A DNA stretch of 64,000 nucleotides from Bog-473 sp049513455 (GTDB lineage: Bacteria > Actinomycetota > Acidimicrobiia > Acidimicrobiales > RAAP-2): the NCBI GenBank assembly GCA_049513455.1, contig JBEKWB010000009.1, positions 1-64,000 of the forward strand. The letters run 5' to 3'. Positions 51,343 through 60,549 of the stretch are shown in pieces. The notes below the pieces were generated by a model, which worked only from the letters and a program-made list of their open reading frames with translations, had not been told where the DNA came from and searched no databases. A program made the translations under genes and the position numbers. The number at the start of each line of letters is the position of its first letter. Positions within the stretch are counted from its first letter, which is position 1.

Positions 51343-52364
51343 GGCCGCATCATCACCTTGATGCACTCTGCACTGCGCTCGGCCACCGCCGCATAGGCCT
51401 GGGGGGCCTCGGCCAGGGGGAACGAATGGGTGAAGATGCCATCGGTGCGCAGGCGGCCGTGGAGCACCAGAGGGACCAGCTCCTTCCACGTCTGATGGAC
51501 GGGGGCGGTCGTCATCCGCAATGTCAGACTGCGGAACAGGCTCGTCAGAATCGGCAACGGGTACGGCTCGAGGTTGTGCACCCCGATGACCGACACGGTC
51601 CCGCCGGGCCGCACGCACGTGAGGGCATCGGTGAGCGTGGCGTCGAGTGCGACCGCGTCAATCACCGCATCCACGCCCCGCCCTGCGGTGGCCTCCCGAA
51701 TCGCCTCCACGGTCGGTCCCTCCAGTGGTGTCGCCCCCGAGTCGGCCGCCAACGCACGGCGACCCGCCACGGGGTCGGCCGCGAACACCTGTGCCGCCCC
51801 GAGCACGAAAGCGGCACGGACGGCGCACAGTCCGACGGCACCGAGGCCCAGCACCGCCACCGTGCCGCCGAGTGGGATGTCCGCCCGCTTAGCGCCTATC
51901 CACCCGGTATTGAGGTTGTCCGTCAGCAGGAGCGCCGACGCGTCGTCCATCCCTTCGGGAATGCGGAACAGTTGGAAGTCAGCCGAGGGGACGGCGACCA
52001 TCGAAGCCTGCCCGCCTCCCAACGCCCCCGCGCCGAACACCTTGGGGCCCTCGACGCACGTGACGGGATCGCCGGTCGCACACCCCTCACAGTGGCCGCA
52101 GCCGGCGACAGAGGCGGTCAGCACCCGGTCCCCCGGCCGGAACCGCGTCACCCCGGGACCGGCCTCGACCACGGTGCCCAGGAACTCGTGGCCGACAGGA
52201 AGGCCGGGGCCGACCGGAATGTCCCCGTCGTAGAAGTGCATGTCCGAACCGCAGATCGCGGTGGCATCGACAGCCACCACCACCCCGTCGGGGCCGGGCA
52301 GGACGGCGTCGGGCGCCTCGGTCACGGTGACGCTGCGTGGACCATCGATGACGACGTGGCGCAC
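51339..52364 (-). CDS. Zinc-dependent alcohol dehydrogenase (MDR family)
   Basis: A 341-residue medium-chain dehydrogenase: catalytic zinc ligands in AICGSDMHFYDGD and PVGHEFLG, the four structural-zinc cysteines in GCGHCEGCATGDPVTC, and the Rossmann motif VAVLGLGAVGLCAVR. It resembles threonine/sorbitol dehydrogenase-like enzymes. GTG 52364 follows GGGGG. Divergent from the second Baeyer-Villiger gene over a 103-base promoter region. Confidence 0.92.
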   Translation of the reverse strand: MRHVVIDGPRSVTVTEAPDAVLPGPDGVVVAVDATAICGSDMHFYDGDIPVGPGLPVGHEFLGTVVEAGPGVTRFRPGDRVLTASVAGCGHCEGCATGDPVTCVEGPKVFGAGALGGGQASMVAVPSADFQLFRIPEGMDDASALLLTDNLNTGWIGAKRADIPLGGTVAVLGLGAVGLCAVRAAFVLGAAQVFAADPVAGRRALAADSGATPLEGPTVEAIREATAGRGVDAVIDAVALDATLTDALTCVRPGGTVSVIGVHNLEPYPLPILTSLFRSLTLRMTTAPVHQTWKELVPLVLHGRLRTDGIFTHSFPLAEAPQAYAAVAERSAECIKVMMRP

Positions 52365-52399
52365 TGGACCCCCTGCGAGAGTAGACACAATCCCGATGT

Positions 52400-52429
52400 T
52401 GTGTACTATCACATATTTCCACATATTTC
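52400..52429. promoter_or_regulatory. Palindrome and 10-base tandem repeat in a divergent promoter
   Basis: TGTG-TACTAT-CACA (52400-52413) is a short palindrome. It runs into two head-to-tail copies of CACATATTTC (52410-52419 and 52420-52429). The block is very AT-rich and lies between the divergent alcohol dehydrogenase and Baeyer-Villiger genes. A regulator site is likely, and the downstream TetR gene (54393) is a candidate. Confidence 0.45.
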
Positions 52430-52467
52430 GCCGCCCGACCGAGCCTCGGTTGAGAAAGGGCCACGCC

Positions 52468-54396
52468 ATGCGCAACCCGCACGCAGGTGAGCCGTTCGCC
52501 ACATCCGACGAGGACATCGCCGCGGCTCTGGAGGACGTCAGCATTCCGACGTTGCTGCTCTCGCTCGTCCACATGTCCGGGAACCCCGACCTCATTCGAG
52601 GACGGCTGAGGCCGGCGGGTCTCTTCCTCAACGAGGTCCAGGGCTACATGACCGAAGAGGACAAGGCCGAGGCGCGGGCCCTCGCTCTCGAGGTCATCCG
52701 GGACTACCGCGACCGCGGGTGCCCTGAGCCGGAACCGGTCTCGGCCGAACTGCTGCACGAAATGATGGCCTGGCTGGTGTGCGAGGAGGTACCCGACGAG
52801 TACGTCCCGATGCTCATGGAGGAGATGGAGCTCGACGGGAGCGACGCCCGGCGCGTCGGAGTGCAGGCCGACGCCGCGGCGCGGGAGGCCTTTCCCGTCG
52901 TCGTCATCGGGTGCGGGGAGTCGGGTCTGCTGGCCGGCATCCGGTTGAAGGAAGCCGGCATCCCGTTCACCATCATTGAGAAGAACGCAGGTGTCGGTGG
53001 TACCTGGTGGGAGAACTCCTACCCCGGGGCACGGGTGGACGTCGGCAACCACTTCTACTGCTACAGCTTCGAGCCCAGCGATGCCTGGACGGAATTCTTC
53101 GCGCAGCAGCCGGAGCTCCAGGCCTACTTCGAGGCGGTGATGGACAAGCACGGCATCGAGCCCCACGTCCGGTGGGAGACCGAGGTCCTCGGGGCACGGT
53201 GGGACGAGGCGGACGGCACGTGGTCGGTCCGGGTCCGCGCCAAGGACGGGACCGAGTCGGCCCTGACCGCCCGGGCGGTCATCTCGGCCGTGGGCCAGCT
53301 GAACCGGCCGCACATTCCGGAGATCCCGGGTCAGGAGAGCTTTGGCGGCCCCGCATTCCATTCGGCACGCTGGGACGATTCGACGGAAATTGCCGGCAAG
53401 CGGGTGGCCATGATCGGGGCCGGGGCCAGCGGCTTCCAGATCGCCCCGACGATCGCCCCCGAGGTCGAGCACCTCACCGTCTTCCAGCGGACGGCGCAGT
53501 GGATGTTCCCGAATCCCAACTACCACGCCGCGGTGGGACCCGGGGTCCGGTGGGCCCTGCGGCATCTGCCGTTCTACGGCCGTTGGTACCGCTTTTTGAT
53601 CTTCTGGCCCAGTTGCGACAAGGGGCTCGAAGGGGCCCGGGTCGACCCCGACTATCCCGACCAGCAGCGCGCGGTCAGCGAGCGGAACGAGCTCACCCGT
53701 CAGATGTTCACCGATTGGATCACCAGCCAGATCGACAACGACCCGGAGCTTTTGGCGAAGGTCATTCCCGACTACCCGGCCACGGGAAAGCGCACGTTGC
53801 AGGACAACGGCTCGTGGTTGCGCACGCTCACCCGCGACAACGTCGACCTGATCCGCACCGGTATCGATCACATCGAACCCGACGCCATCGTCACGGTCGA
53901 CGGAGAGCGCTACCCGGCCGACGTGATCGTCTATGCCACGGGATTCTTCGCCAGCCGGGTGTTGTGGCCGATGGACATCACCGGACGTGACGGGGTCGAG
54001 CTACGCGCACTGTGGGGCGAACGGCCGGCGGCGTACCTCGGGATCACCGTCCCCGGGTTTCCCAACTTCTTCTGCATGTACGGCCCGGGCACCAACCTGG
54101 CTCATGGAGGCAGCCTCATCTTCCACTCGGAATGCCAGATGCGGTACATCACGCAGTGTCTCGAAGCGCTCATCGCAGGTGGTCACCAGGCCATGGAGCC
54201 ACGCCAGGAGCGCTATGACGACTGGCACGAGCGGACGCAGCGCGAGATCAAGACGCTGGTGTGGTCCCAGCCCTCGGTGAAGCATTCATTCTTCAAGAAC
54301 GCGTACGGGGAGATCCATGTCCTGAGTCCTTGGCGCCTCGTCGACTATTGGAATTGGACAAAGCAGCCCGACCTCGGTGACTTCGTCGTTCGGTGA
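52468..54396 (+). CDS. Baeyer-Villiger monooxygenase, 4-hydroxyacetophenone monooxygenase-like
   Basis: A 642-residue flavoprotein. A ~145-residue helical extension is followed by VVVIGCGESGLLAGIRL (FAD), the fingerprint FGGPAFHSARW and VAMIGAGASGFQIAPTI (NADPH). Length and extension match 4-hydroxyacetophenone monooxygenase, as in its paralogue at 26258-28183. Note GCGESG where GxGxxG normally has Gly-Ala. GAGAAAGGG lies before the ATG. The TetR gene starts inside its last codons. Confidence 0.93.
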   Translation: MRNPHAGEPFATSDEDIAAALEDVSIPTLLLSLVHMSGNPDLIRGRLRPAGLFLNEVQGYMTEEDKAEARALALEVIRDYRDRGCPEPEPVSAELLHEMMAWLVCEEVPDEYVPMLMEEMELDGSDARRVGVQADAAAREAFPVVVIGCGESGLLAGIRLKEAGIPFTIIEKNAGVGGTWWENSYPGARVDVGNHFYCYSFEPSDAWTEFFAQQPELQAYFEAVMDKHGIEPHVRWETEVLGARWDEADGTWSVRVRAKDGTESALTARAVISAVGQLNRPHIPEIPGQESFGGPAFHSARWDDSTEIAGKRVAMIGAGASGFQIAPTIAPEVEHLTVFQRTAQWMFPNPNYHAAVGPGVRWALRHLPFYGRWYRFLIFWPSCDKGLEGARVDPDYPDQQRAVSERNELTRQMFTDWITSQIDNDPELLAKVIPDYPATGKRTLQDNGSWLRTLTRDNVDLIRTGIDHIEPDAIVTVDGERYPADVIVYATGFFASRVLWPMDITGRDGVELRALWGERPAAYLGITVPGFPNFFCMYGPGTNLAHGGSLIFHSECQMRYITQCLEALIAGGHQAMEPRQERYDDWHERTQREIKTLVWSQPSVKHSFFKNAYGEIHVLSPWRLVDYWNWTKQPDLGDFVVR

Positions 54397-54983
54397 GCGT
54401 CTCGAACGCGCCGCCACGAACGGGGACACGCGACCGCGTGCTCGCGGCCACCGAACGCTGTCTGCGACGATCAGGCATCAGGCGGACCACGATGACCGAG
54501 ATCGCCGCCGAGGCCCGTCTGTCCCGGGCCTGGCTCTACAAGAACTTTCCGGACAAGGCGTCGCTCATCGTCGCCACACTTGTCCAGACCGATGAGGCGT
54601 TCTGGACCGAGGCCCATGCCCGGGTGTCCCGCTGTCACGGCCTCGCGGCGCAGGTGGCGGAGGCGGTGCGTATATCCAGGGAACACCGGCCCCGGGCGCT
54701 CCTCCTCCAGCTGAAGGCGGAGGAACCCGAGGCGTTCGTCGAGACCGTCGGAACCGGGCTGGTCCAGATGATGCCAGGGATGGCCCTGTTCTGGCATCCC
54801 TACCTGGAGTCCGCACGCTCCCGGGGTGAGGTGCGGCCCGATATCGATGTCACCCGGGCGGCGGAGTGGGTCATGAGGATCGTCCTGTCCCTTGTCACCG
54901 TCCCCGGTGATGCCGTCGATGTCGACGACCCTGTGAGCCTTCTCCGCTTTGTGGGCGAGTTCCTGGTTTCCGGCCTGCGCTAA
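54393..54983 (+). CDS. TetR-family regulator
   Basis: A 196-residue TetR protein: RDRVLAATERCLRRSGIRRT, then EIAAEARLSRAWLYKNFPDK (helix-turn-helix). The GTG start overlaps the monooxygenase stop (GTGA), so it is co-expressed with that gene and probably controls its divergent promoter region. Confidence 0.9.
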   Translation: MSVSNAPPRTGTRDRVLAATERCLRRSGIRRTTMTEIAAEARLSRAWLYKNFPDKASLIVATLVQTDEAFWTEAHARVSRCHGLAAQVAEAVRISREHRPRALLLQLKAEEPEAFVETVGTGLVQMMPGMALFWHPYLESARSRGEVRPDIDVTRAAEWVMRIVLSLVTVPGDAVDVDDPVSLLRFVGEFLVSGLR

Positions 54984-55040
54984 AGCCTGGCGGGAAAGCT
55001 ATGTTCCACACGAGAACTGCCTGGCGAGCAAGGAGCCCCG

Positions 55041-55733
55041 GTGATCAAGGTCGATGAAACCGATATCTATGGCCCCGACATCTATACCGAGGCGGTCGGG
55101 GATATCGACACGGTGGCCAACCTCGGCCCGCTTCGACCCCTGGCCGGAATTTGGGAAGGTTCGAAAGGGGCCGACGAACACCCGGTCGCGGCAGGGACCG
55201 GGCACGATGTGTACACGGAGCACTACGAATTGCACCCCATCGACTTCCAGACGAATGGGCCGCAGCTGTTCTACGGCATGCGGTATCACACACACGTCTT
55301 GAAACCCGGCGAGCAACCGACATTTCACGATCAGGTCGGCTACTGGCTCTGGGAGCCTGCGGCGCGCGCCGTGACGCTCACACTGGGCATCCCCCGGGGC
55401 CAGGTCCTCCTCGCCTCGGGTCCGGCCGAGCCGGATGCCTCCGAGTTCGAGCTCACGGCGGCCGTCGGCTCCGAGGTCAACAGCATCGTGTCGAACCCCT
55501 TCCTCGCACGGGCGTTCCGTACCACGAGCTACCGCATCCACGTCACCATCAACGACGACGGCACCTGGTCGTACGAGGAGGAGGGAGTGCTCGAAATACC
55601 CGGGCGCGCCGACCCCTTTCACCACGTCGACCGCAACACCCTCCGCCGGGTCGGGCCGGCCGTGCTCAACCCGCTGGCCGCTCAGGCTCGTCGGGAGGAC
55701 CTCAGCCTCGGAATAGGGAGCCTCCAAACCTGA
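55041..55733 (+). CDS. Nitrobindin-like heme/fatty-acid-binding beta-barrel (FABP-like)
   Basis: A 230-residue protein with the GxWxG motif of nitrobindin/THAP4-like barrels: LRPLAGIWEGSKGADE, YGMRYHTHVLKPGEQPTFHD, VGYWLWEPAARAVTLTLG, then FHHVDRNTLRRV. Nitrobindins carry ferric heme and meet NO or peroxynitrite, but their heme His lies near the C-terminus; here H in FHHVDRN is a candidate. Divergent ligand binders of the same shape also exist. GTG start with AAGGAG upstream. Confidence 0.75.
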   Translation: MIKVDETDIYGPDIYTEAVGDIDTVANLGPLRPLAGIWEGSKGADEHPVAAGTGHDVYTEHYELHPIDFQTNGPQLFYGMRYHTHVLKPGEQPTFHDQVGYWLWEPAARAVTLTLGIPRGQVLLASGPAEPDASEFELTAAVGSEVNSIVSNPFLARAFRTTSYRIHVTINDDGTWSYEEEGVLEIPGRADPFHHVDRNTLRRVGPAVLNPLAAQARREDLSLGIGSLQT

Positions 55734-55751
55734 AGGCACCCCATCCGATGC

Positions 55752-56270
55752 TCAGGCGACGGCGTCGCTCCGATGGGGAAGAACCCAGCCCGGGCGGGGG
55801 AAATGGCAGGTGTACCCGTTGGGGTAGCGCTCGAGGTAGTCCTGGTGCTCGAGCTCGGCTTCCCAGAACGGCCCCGCCGGCGTGACGTCGGTGACGACGT
55901 GGCCCGGCCACAGCCCTGACGCCTCGACATCGGCAATGGTGTCCTCGGCCACCCGCCGCTGCTCGTCGTCCAGGTAGAAGATGGCCGAGCGGTAACTGGC
56001 GCCGACGTCATTGCCCTGTCGGTTCTTGGTGGTCGGGTCGTGGATCTGGAAGAAGAACTCGAGGATGTCCCGGTAGGAGATCTGCGCCGGGTCAAAGGTG
56101 ATCTCTATGGCCTCGGCGTGTGACCCGTGGTTGCGATAGGTGGCGTTGGCCACCTCGCCCCCGGTGTACCCCACCCGCGTGGACAGGACACCGGGGCGCT
56201 TGCGGATGAGATCCTGCATTCCCCAGAAGCACCCTCCGGCCAGAATCGCCTTCTCCGTCGTGCCGCTCAT
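55752..56270 (-). CDS. msrA: Peptide methionine sulfoxide reductase MsrA
   Basis: A 172-residue MsrA. The catalytic motif is GGCFWGMQDL near residue 12; VGYTGGEVANATYRNHGSHA and IHDPTTKNRQGNDVGASYRS are also family-standard. It reduces S-methionine sulfoxide. Only one cysteine pair candidate beyond the catalytic Cys is present near the C-terminus (YTCHFP). Its ATG overlaps the msrB stop by four bases, so the two form an operon. Confidence 0.97.
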   Translation of the reverse strand: MSGTTEKAILAGGCFWGMQDLIRKRPGVLSTRVGYTGGEVANATYRNHGSHAEAIEITFDPAQISYRDILEFFFQIHDPTTKNRQGNDVGASYRSAIFYLDDEQRRVAEDTIADVEASGLWPGHVVTDVTPAGPFWEAELEHQDYLERYPNGYTCHFPRPGWVLPHRSDAVA

Positions 56271-56740
56271 CGCGCCACCTCCTCTTTCGTGACAGCTCCC
56301 TCGAAGAGCTTCTTGTAGGCGCCGTACCCCTGGGCCTCGAGTTCGGCGTAGGGGATGAACCGCAATGCCGCCGAGTTTATGCAGTAGCGCAGGCCGCCCT
56401 CTTCCTTGGGGCCGTCGGTGAAGACGTGACCGAGGTGGCTGTCACCGTGACTCGAGCGGACCTCGGTCCTGATCATCCCGTGGGCGAAGTCCTGCTTCTC
56501 CTTGACGTTGGCCGGCTCGAGCGGAACGGTGAAGCTCGGCCACCCGCATCCGCTGTCGAACTTCTTGGTCGAGGCGAACAGGGGTTCACCCGAGACCACG
56601 TCGACGTAGATCCCGGCCTCCTTGTGGTCCCAGAACTCGTTGTGGAACGCCGGCTCCGTGGCACTCTCCTGGGTCACGGCGAACTGCCGGGCGTTGAGCT
56701 GGGAAATCGTCTCTGGGTCCTTGCGGTAACGGTCTGTCAC
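56267..56740 (-). CDS. msrB: Peptide methionine sulfoxide reductase MsrB
   Basis: A 157-residue MsrB: FDSGCGWPSF, RSSHGDSHLGHVFTDGP and the catalytic Cys in LRYCINSAALRF. The four zinc-binding cysteines of the zinc form are absent (AGIYVDVVSGEPLF), so it is the zinc-free type. It reduces R-methionine sulfoxide and complements the MsrA encoded directly behind it. Confidence 0.97.
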   Translation of the reverse strand: MTDRYRKDPETISQLNARQFAVTQESATEPAFHNEFWDHKEAGIYVDVVSGEPLFASTKKFDSGCGWPSFTVPLEPANVKEKQDFAHGMIRTEVRSSHGDSHLGHVFTDGPKEEGGLRYCINSAALRFIPYAELEAQGYGAYKKLFEGAVTKEEVAR

Positions 56741-56961
56741 GTCAACTCCTTCACCACTCGAGGTGGCCTTTTGTTTACGGGTAATTGAACACCCGGGGAC
56801 CCCACTTCATTTCCCCGGATGAGCCGCCCGGCCCCCTCCGGGGTCGTCGCGGCGCGCCAGCCCCGGGGTCGCTCCGGCCCTGCACATACCGGCCAAACTC
56901 CCTATGGTGGGGCCAACGGAAGCCGTAGCCCGCGATTGCGCGGCGGACGAGGGGGGGCGCC

Positions 56962-58035
56962 ATGGGGACTCGGACCGAAGAGGTCTTCGCCGAGCTGCTG
57001 GCGGAGCTCTCCGTGCAGCACCGTCGCCTGGTGGCCCAGCTCTCGGGGGACGGTGACGAGCAGAGCCTCCTCGAAGCCCACAAATGGCTCCTTTCGATCT
57101 TCCAGGTCGCCACCGACACCCAGGTGTGGGCGGACGCCGCACGCCCCCGATTCGTCGAGATCGTCGGCCCGTACAAGAAGTGGGGCGGCGACAACGCCGA
57201 CGCGTTCTACTACTTTGCCCCGGTCGACCCCGTCAGGACCTATCACGTCCGGGTCAGGCGTGGTGACGCCGTCTACCTGTCCCTCACGGTGTATGGAGGA
57301 CCCAACGACGGCCGGTACTCAGAGCGGATCGTTGGCTCACTGAACGATCGGCAGGCACCTCCTGATGCGGACGGAGTGATCACCATGGTCCTGTCGGCGG
57401 AGGACCCGGGTGATGGAACGCCGTGGATACGCCTCGAAGCGGATGCGGTGGCGATCATCACCCGCGACTACCTCGCCGACCCGGTCCATGGTGTCAGGGC
57501 GAGCTGGGAGATCACGACTGCGGACGCCCCGCAGACATTTCGAGAAGACGACGCAGACCTGGCGCGCCGCTTCCGGGCTGCCCTCACGTGGCTGCGCGAG
57601 CAGTCGGCTATGGTCCCGATCCCACTGGGCGAGCCGAACAGCATCGATGAGCCCTACCCGGTGCCCACCACCACATTCGGGTGGGCCGCGGGCGACGCCG
57701 CCTATGCCATGGGCAGCTTTCTCCTTGACGACGGTCAGGCGTTGGTGCTCCGGGGACGTTCGCCTGACTGTGCCTTTTGGAACGTCTGTCTATGGAATCC
57801 CTTCCTGCACACCTACAACTACGACTACGAACGCGTCACCATCAACGGGTCGCAGCTGCGTTACGAGGACGATGGCTCGTGGACCATCGTCATCGCCTCG
57901 ACCGACCCGGGGCACCCAAACTGGATCTCGACTGCCGGACACCACAAGGGGCGCATCTGGATCCGCTGGTTCTTGCCCGAAGCCACTCCCGAGCGGCCAC
58001 AGGCGGAGCTCGTTCGCGTAGAGGACGTGTCGTGA
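56962..58035 (+). CDS. DUF1214-domain protein
   Basis: A 357-residue protein with an N-terminal helical part (residues 1-50) and a DUF1214-type C-terminus: TFGWAAGDAAYAMGSFLLDD, LRGRSPDCAFWNVCLWNPFL, LRYEDDGSWTIVIASTDPGH PNWI. The family often stands next to sulfotransferases in actinobacteria; its biochemical role is not known. The sulfotransferase start overlaps its stop (GTGA), so the two are coupled. Confidence 0.85.
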   Translation: MGTRTEEVFAELLAELSVQHRRLVAQLSGDGDEQSLLEAHKWLLSIFQVATDTQVWADAARPRFVEIVGPYKKWGGDNADAFYYFAPVDPVRTYHVRVRRGDAVYLSLTVYGGPNDGRYSERIVGSLNDRQAPPDADGVITMVLSAEDPGDGTPWIRLEADAVAIITRDYLADPVHGVRASWEITTADAPQTFREDDADLARRFRAALTWLREQSAMVPIPLGEPNSIDEPYPVPTTTFGWAAGDAAYAMGSFLLDDGQALVLRGRSPDCAFWNVCLWNPFLHTYNYDYERVTINGSQLRYEDDGSWTIVIASTDPGHPNWISTAGHHKGRIWIRWFLPEATPERPQAELVRVEDVS

Positions 58036-59297
58036 GCGCCGAAAGGCCGCCCCCGATCAGGTTCGACGACCTCGCACATCCACGCTTCTCCGACACTGCC
58101 CGGTCGATCCTCGACATGATGGACGAGGCCGGTGCATCCGTCGCACTGGAGCCGGCGCCATTGATGGAGTCGGCGGTTGCCGCCACCGGCCTGAAGGACT
58201 TCGGGCCACCTGACTTCGTTCCCCGGCTCGAGGTCCTCTGCCGCTCCCTGCGAGACGAGGCCAGGCTGAACAACGCAGGAATACTGGCGCAATCGATGCT
58301 GCTGGCTGGACTTCTCCGCAACCGACTTCTGCTCGAGGACCTCCTGACGCGGCACCCCGAAATTCGGGACGAGAGGATCGACCGGCCCATCATCATTTGC
58401 GGGTTGCCGCGCACCGGCACAACTCACCTCCACAACTTGATGGGGAGCGATCCGTCGCTCCGCTCGCTCCCCTACTGGGAGAGTGTGGAACCCGTGCTGG
58501 CCGAACGGGAGCGCCCACCGGCAGGTACCCCGGACCCCCGCGTGGAGCGAACGGCCACGGCGCTGGGCTTCCTCGACATTGCCATGCCCGAGTTCAAGCG
58601 CATGCACGAAATGACCGTCGACCACGTGCACGAGGAGATCCAGCTTCTGGCCATCGACATTTCAACCATGCTGTTCGAGACCATTGCCCCCATTCCGACG
58701 TGGCGCGACCACTACCTCGCCCGGGATCAGCGACCCAGTTACGCCTACCTCAAGGTGATCCTCCAGGCCCTCCAATGGCTGCGCGGAGGCTCCCGATGGG
58801 TCCTCAAATCACCTCAGCACCTCGAGCAGTTCCCTGCGCTGCTGGACACGTTCCCCGACGGGGTATTCGTCGTGACCCACCGGGATCCGGTCTCGGTGAC
58901 CACGTCGATGTTGACGATGTTGGCGTACTCCTCCCGGTTGCCCCACGACTCCGTCGACCTCGAGTGGATCGGGGGCTACTGGGTGGACCGGCTGCAACGG
59001 ATGCTCACCGCCTGTGCGGAATCACGGGATGCACTCCCCGCCGTCCGCACGATCGACGTCCACTTCGATGAATTCATGAAAGACGACATGGCGATGGTTG
59101 CTCGCATTTACGAGATTGCCGGGCAACCGTTGACCAAGGAGGGCGAACGGGCCATGTCCGGCTTCATGCGTGATCATCCACGGGGACGCCACGGAGGGGT
59201 CGTCTACGACCTGTCGCAGTTCGGAATGGATCGCGCCGAGCTAAGAGGGTATTTCCGCGCCTACACAGAGCGGTTCGGCGTCGCCGAAGAGAGCTGA
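58032..59297 (+). CDS. PAPS-type sulfotransferase family protein
   Basis: A 421-residue sulfotransferase-3-like protein: the 5'-phosphosulfate loop IICGLPRTGTTHLHNLMGSD, EIQLLAIDISTMLF, SRWVLKSPQHLEQF and the 3'-phosphate site VVTHRDPVSVTTSMLTM. It would move sulfate from PAPS to a lipid or small-molecule hydroxyl. It is coupled to the DUF1214 gene and is followed by the broken LLM oxidoreductase. Confidence 0.9.
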   Translation: MSAERPPPIRFDDLAHPRFSDTARSILDMMDEAGASVALEPAPLMESAVAATGLKDFGPPDFVPRLEVLCRSLRDEARLNNAGILAQSMLLAGLLRNRLLLEDLLTRHPEIRDERIDRPIIICGLPRTGTTHLHNLMGSDPSLRSLPYWESVEPVLAERERPPAGTPDPRVERTATALGFLDIAMPEFKRMHEMTVDHVHEEIQLLAIDISTMLFETIAPIPTWRDHYLARDQRPSYAYLKVILQALQWLRGGSRWVLKSPQHLEQFPALLDTFPDGVFVVTHRDPVSVTTSMLTMLAYSSRLPHDSVDLEWIGGYWVDRLQRMLTACAESRDALPAVRTIDVHFDEFMKDDMAMVARIYEIAGQPLTKEGERAMSGFMRDHPRGRHGGVVYDLSQFGMDRAELRGYFRAYTERFGVAEES

Positions 59298-59393
59298 CAA
59301 GGGAATCTGCTCGGCACGGAGCGTGACCCCGCAAGGCGGGCAGTGGCTCTGGTAGCTTCGGCGTTTTGGAGCGACGCGCACGAGGGGGATCGC

Positions 59394-60521
59394 ATGGAAT
59401 TCGGCCTTTTCATACAGGGCTACGTCCCGAAATTCCGCCGGGAGGTGGATCCCGACGCCGAGCACCATGCGTTCATGAACGAGATCGAAATCGTCCAGGC
59501 GGCCGACAAGGCCGGCTTCAAGTACGTGTGGGTGACCGAGCACCACTTCCTGGACGAGTACTCGCACCTTTCGGCGAACGACGTCGTGCTCGGGTACCTG
59601 GCCCACGCCACCGAGCGGATCCACCTGGGTTCGGGCATCTTCAACCCTCTCCCCCAGGTAAACCACCCGGCCAAGGTGGCCGAACGGGTGGCCATGCTCG
59701 ACCATCTCTCCGGCGGACGCTTCGAATTCGGCACCGGTCGAGGAGCGGGCAGCCTGGAGATTCTCGGGTTCCTGCCCGACATGAAAGACCTCAGCGGCAC
59801 CCGCGAGATCTGGGAGGACGTGATCGGCGAGTTCTCCAAAATGTGGTTGCAGGACGAGTACCAGGGCTACGACGGCAAATTCTGGTCGCTCCCGCCCCGC
59901 AAGGTGCTCCCCAAGCCGTACGGCAAGCTGCACCCGGCCATGTGGTACGCCGCCGGCAACACCTCGAGCTACCAGATGGCGGCGCAGCGAGGTCTGGGCG
60001 TGCTCGGCTTCTCGGTCGGATCCTTCGATGAGCTCGGACCCGTGCTCACGGCCTACAAGGACACGATCGGGAGCGCAGATCCGGTGGGCGCATTCGTCAA
60101 CGACAACATCATGGTCACCACGGCGGCCTTCTTGGCCGAGGACGATGCGACGGCGACCGCGTCCGTGCTCAACTCGCACATGACCTACCTCCAGAGCAAC
60201 GTCTTTCGCTAACACGACACGTTCCCGCACCCTGAAAATGTTCCATTTTGGCCCGAGCTCATTCCCGACGTCACCGTGGAGGCGGTGCCGCACCTCCAGG
60301 CGGCCGGCACGATCATCGGGGACCCCGACCACGCCCTCGAGCAGTGCAAGCGATGGGAGTCCGCCGGGGCCGATCAGCTCGTCTTCGGTATCGGGATGGC
60401 CTCCAAGGCGGAGTCCCTCGAGATGGTCCGGCTCATGGGCGAACACGTGATCCCGAAGCTGGACACCGATCCCGTGCACCGGACCACCCGCATGCGTGAG
60501 GCGGCCGCGGCGAAGCTGTAG
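59394..60521 (+). pseudogene. LLM-class oxidoreductase interrupted by an in-frame TAA
   Basis: The frame opens MEFGLFIQGYVPKFRREVDP and has HHFLDEYSHLSANDVVLG, GTGRGAGSLEILGF and HPAMWYAAGNTSSYQM, i.e. a luciferase-like barrel. It stops at TAA (60210-60212) after QSNVFR. The same frame then continues HDTFPHPENVPFWPELIP, IIGDPDHALEQCKRW and GADQLVFGIGMASKAESLEM to 60521. That tail aligns with the C-terminus of the intact paralogue 45156-46316. One base substitution (e.g. TAC or TAT to TAA) explains the stop. The truncated 272-residue product would lack the last strands of the barrel. Confidence 0.85.
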
Positions 60522-60549
60522 GCGGGCCGGGCGAGGGCAACCTCGCCGA

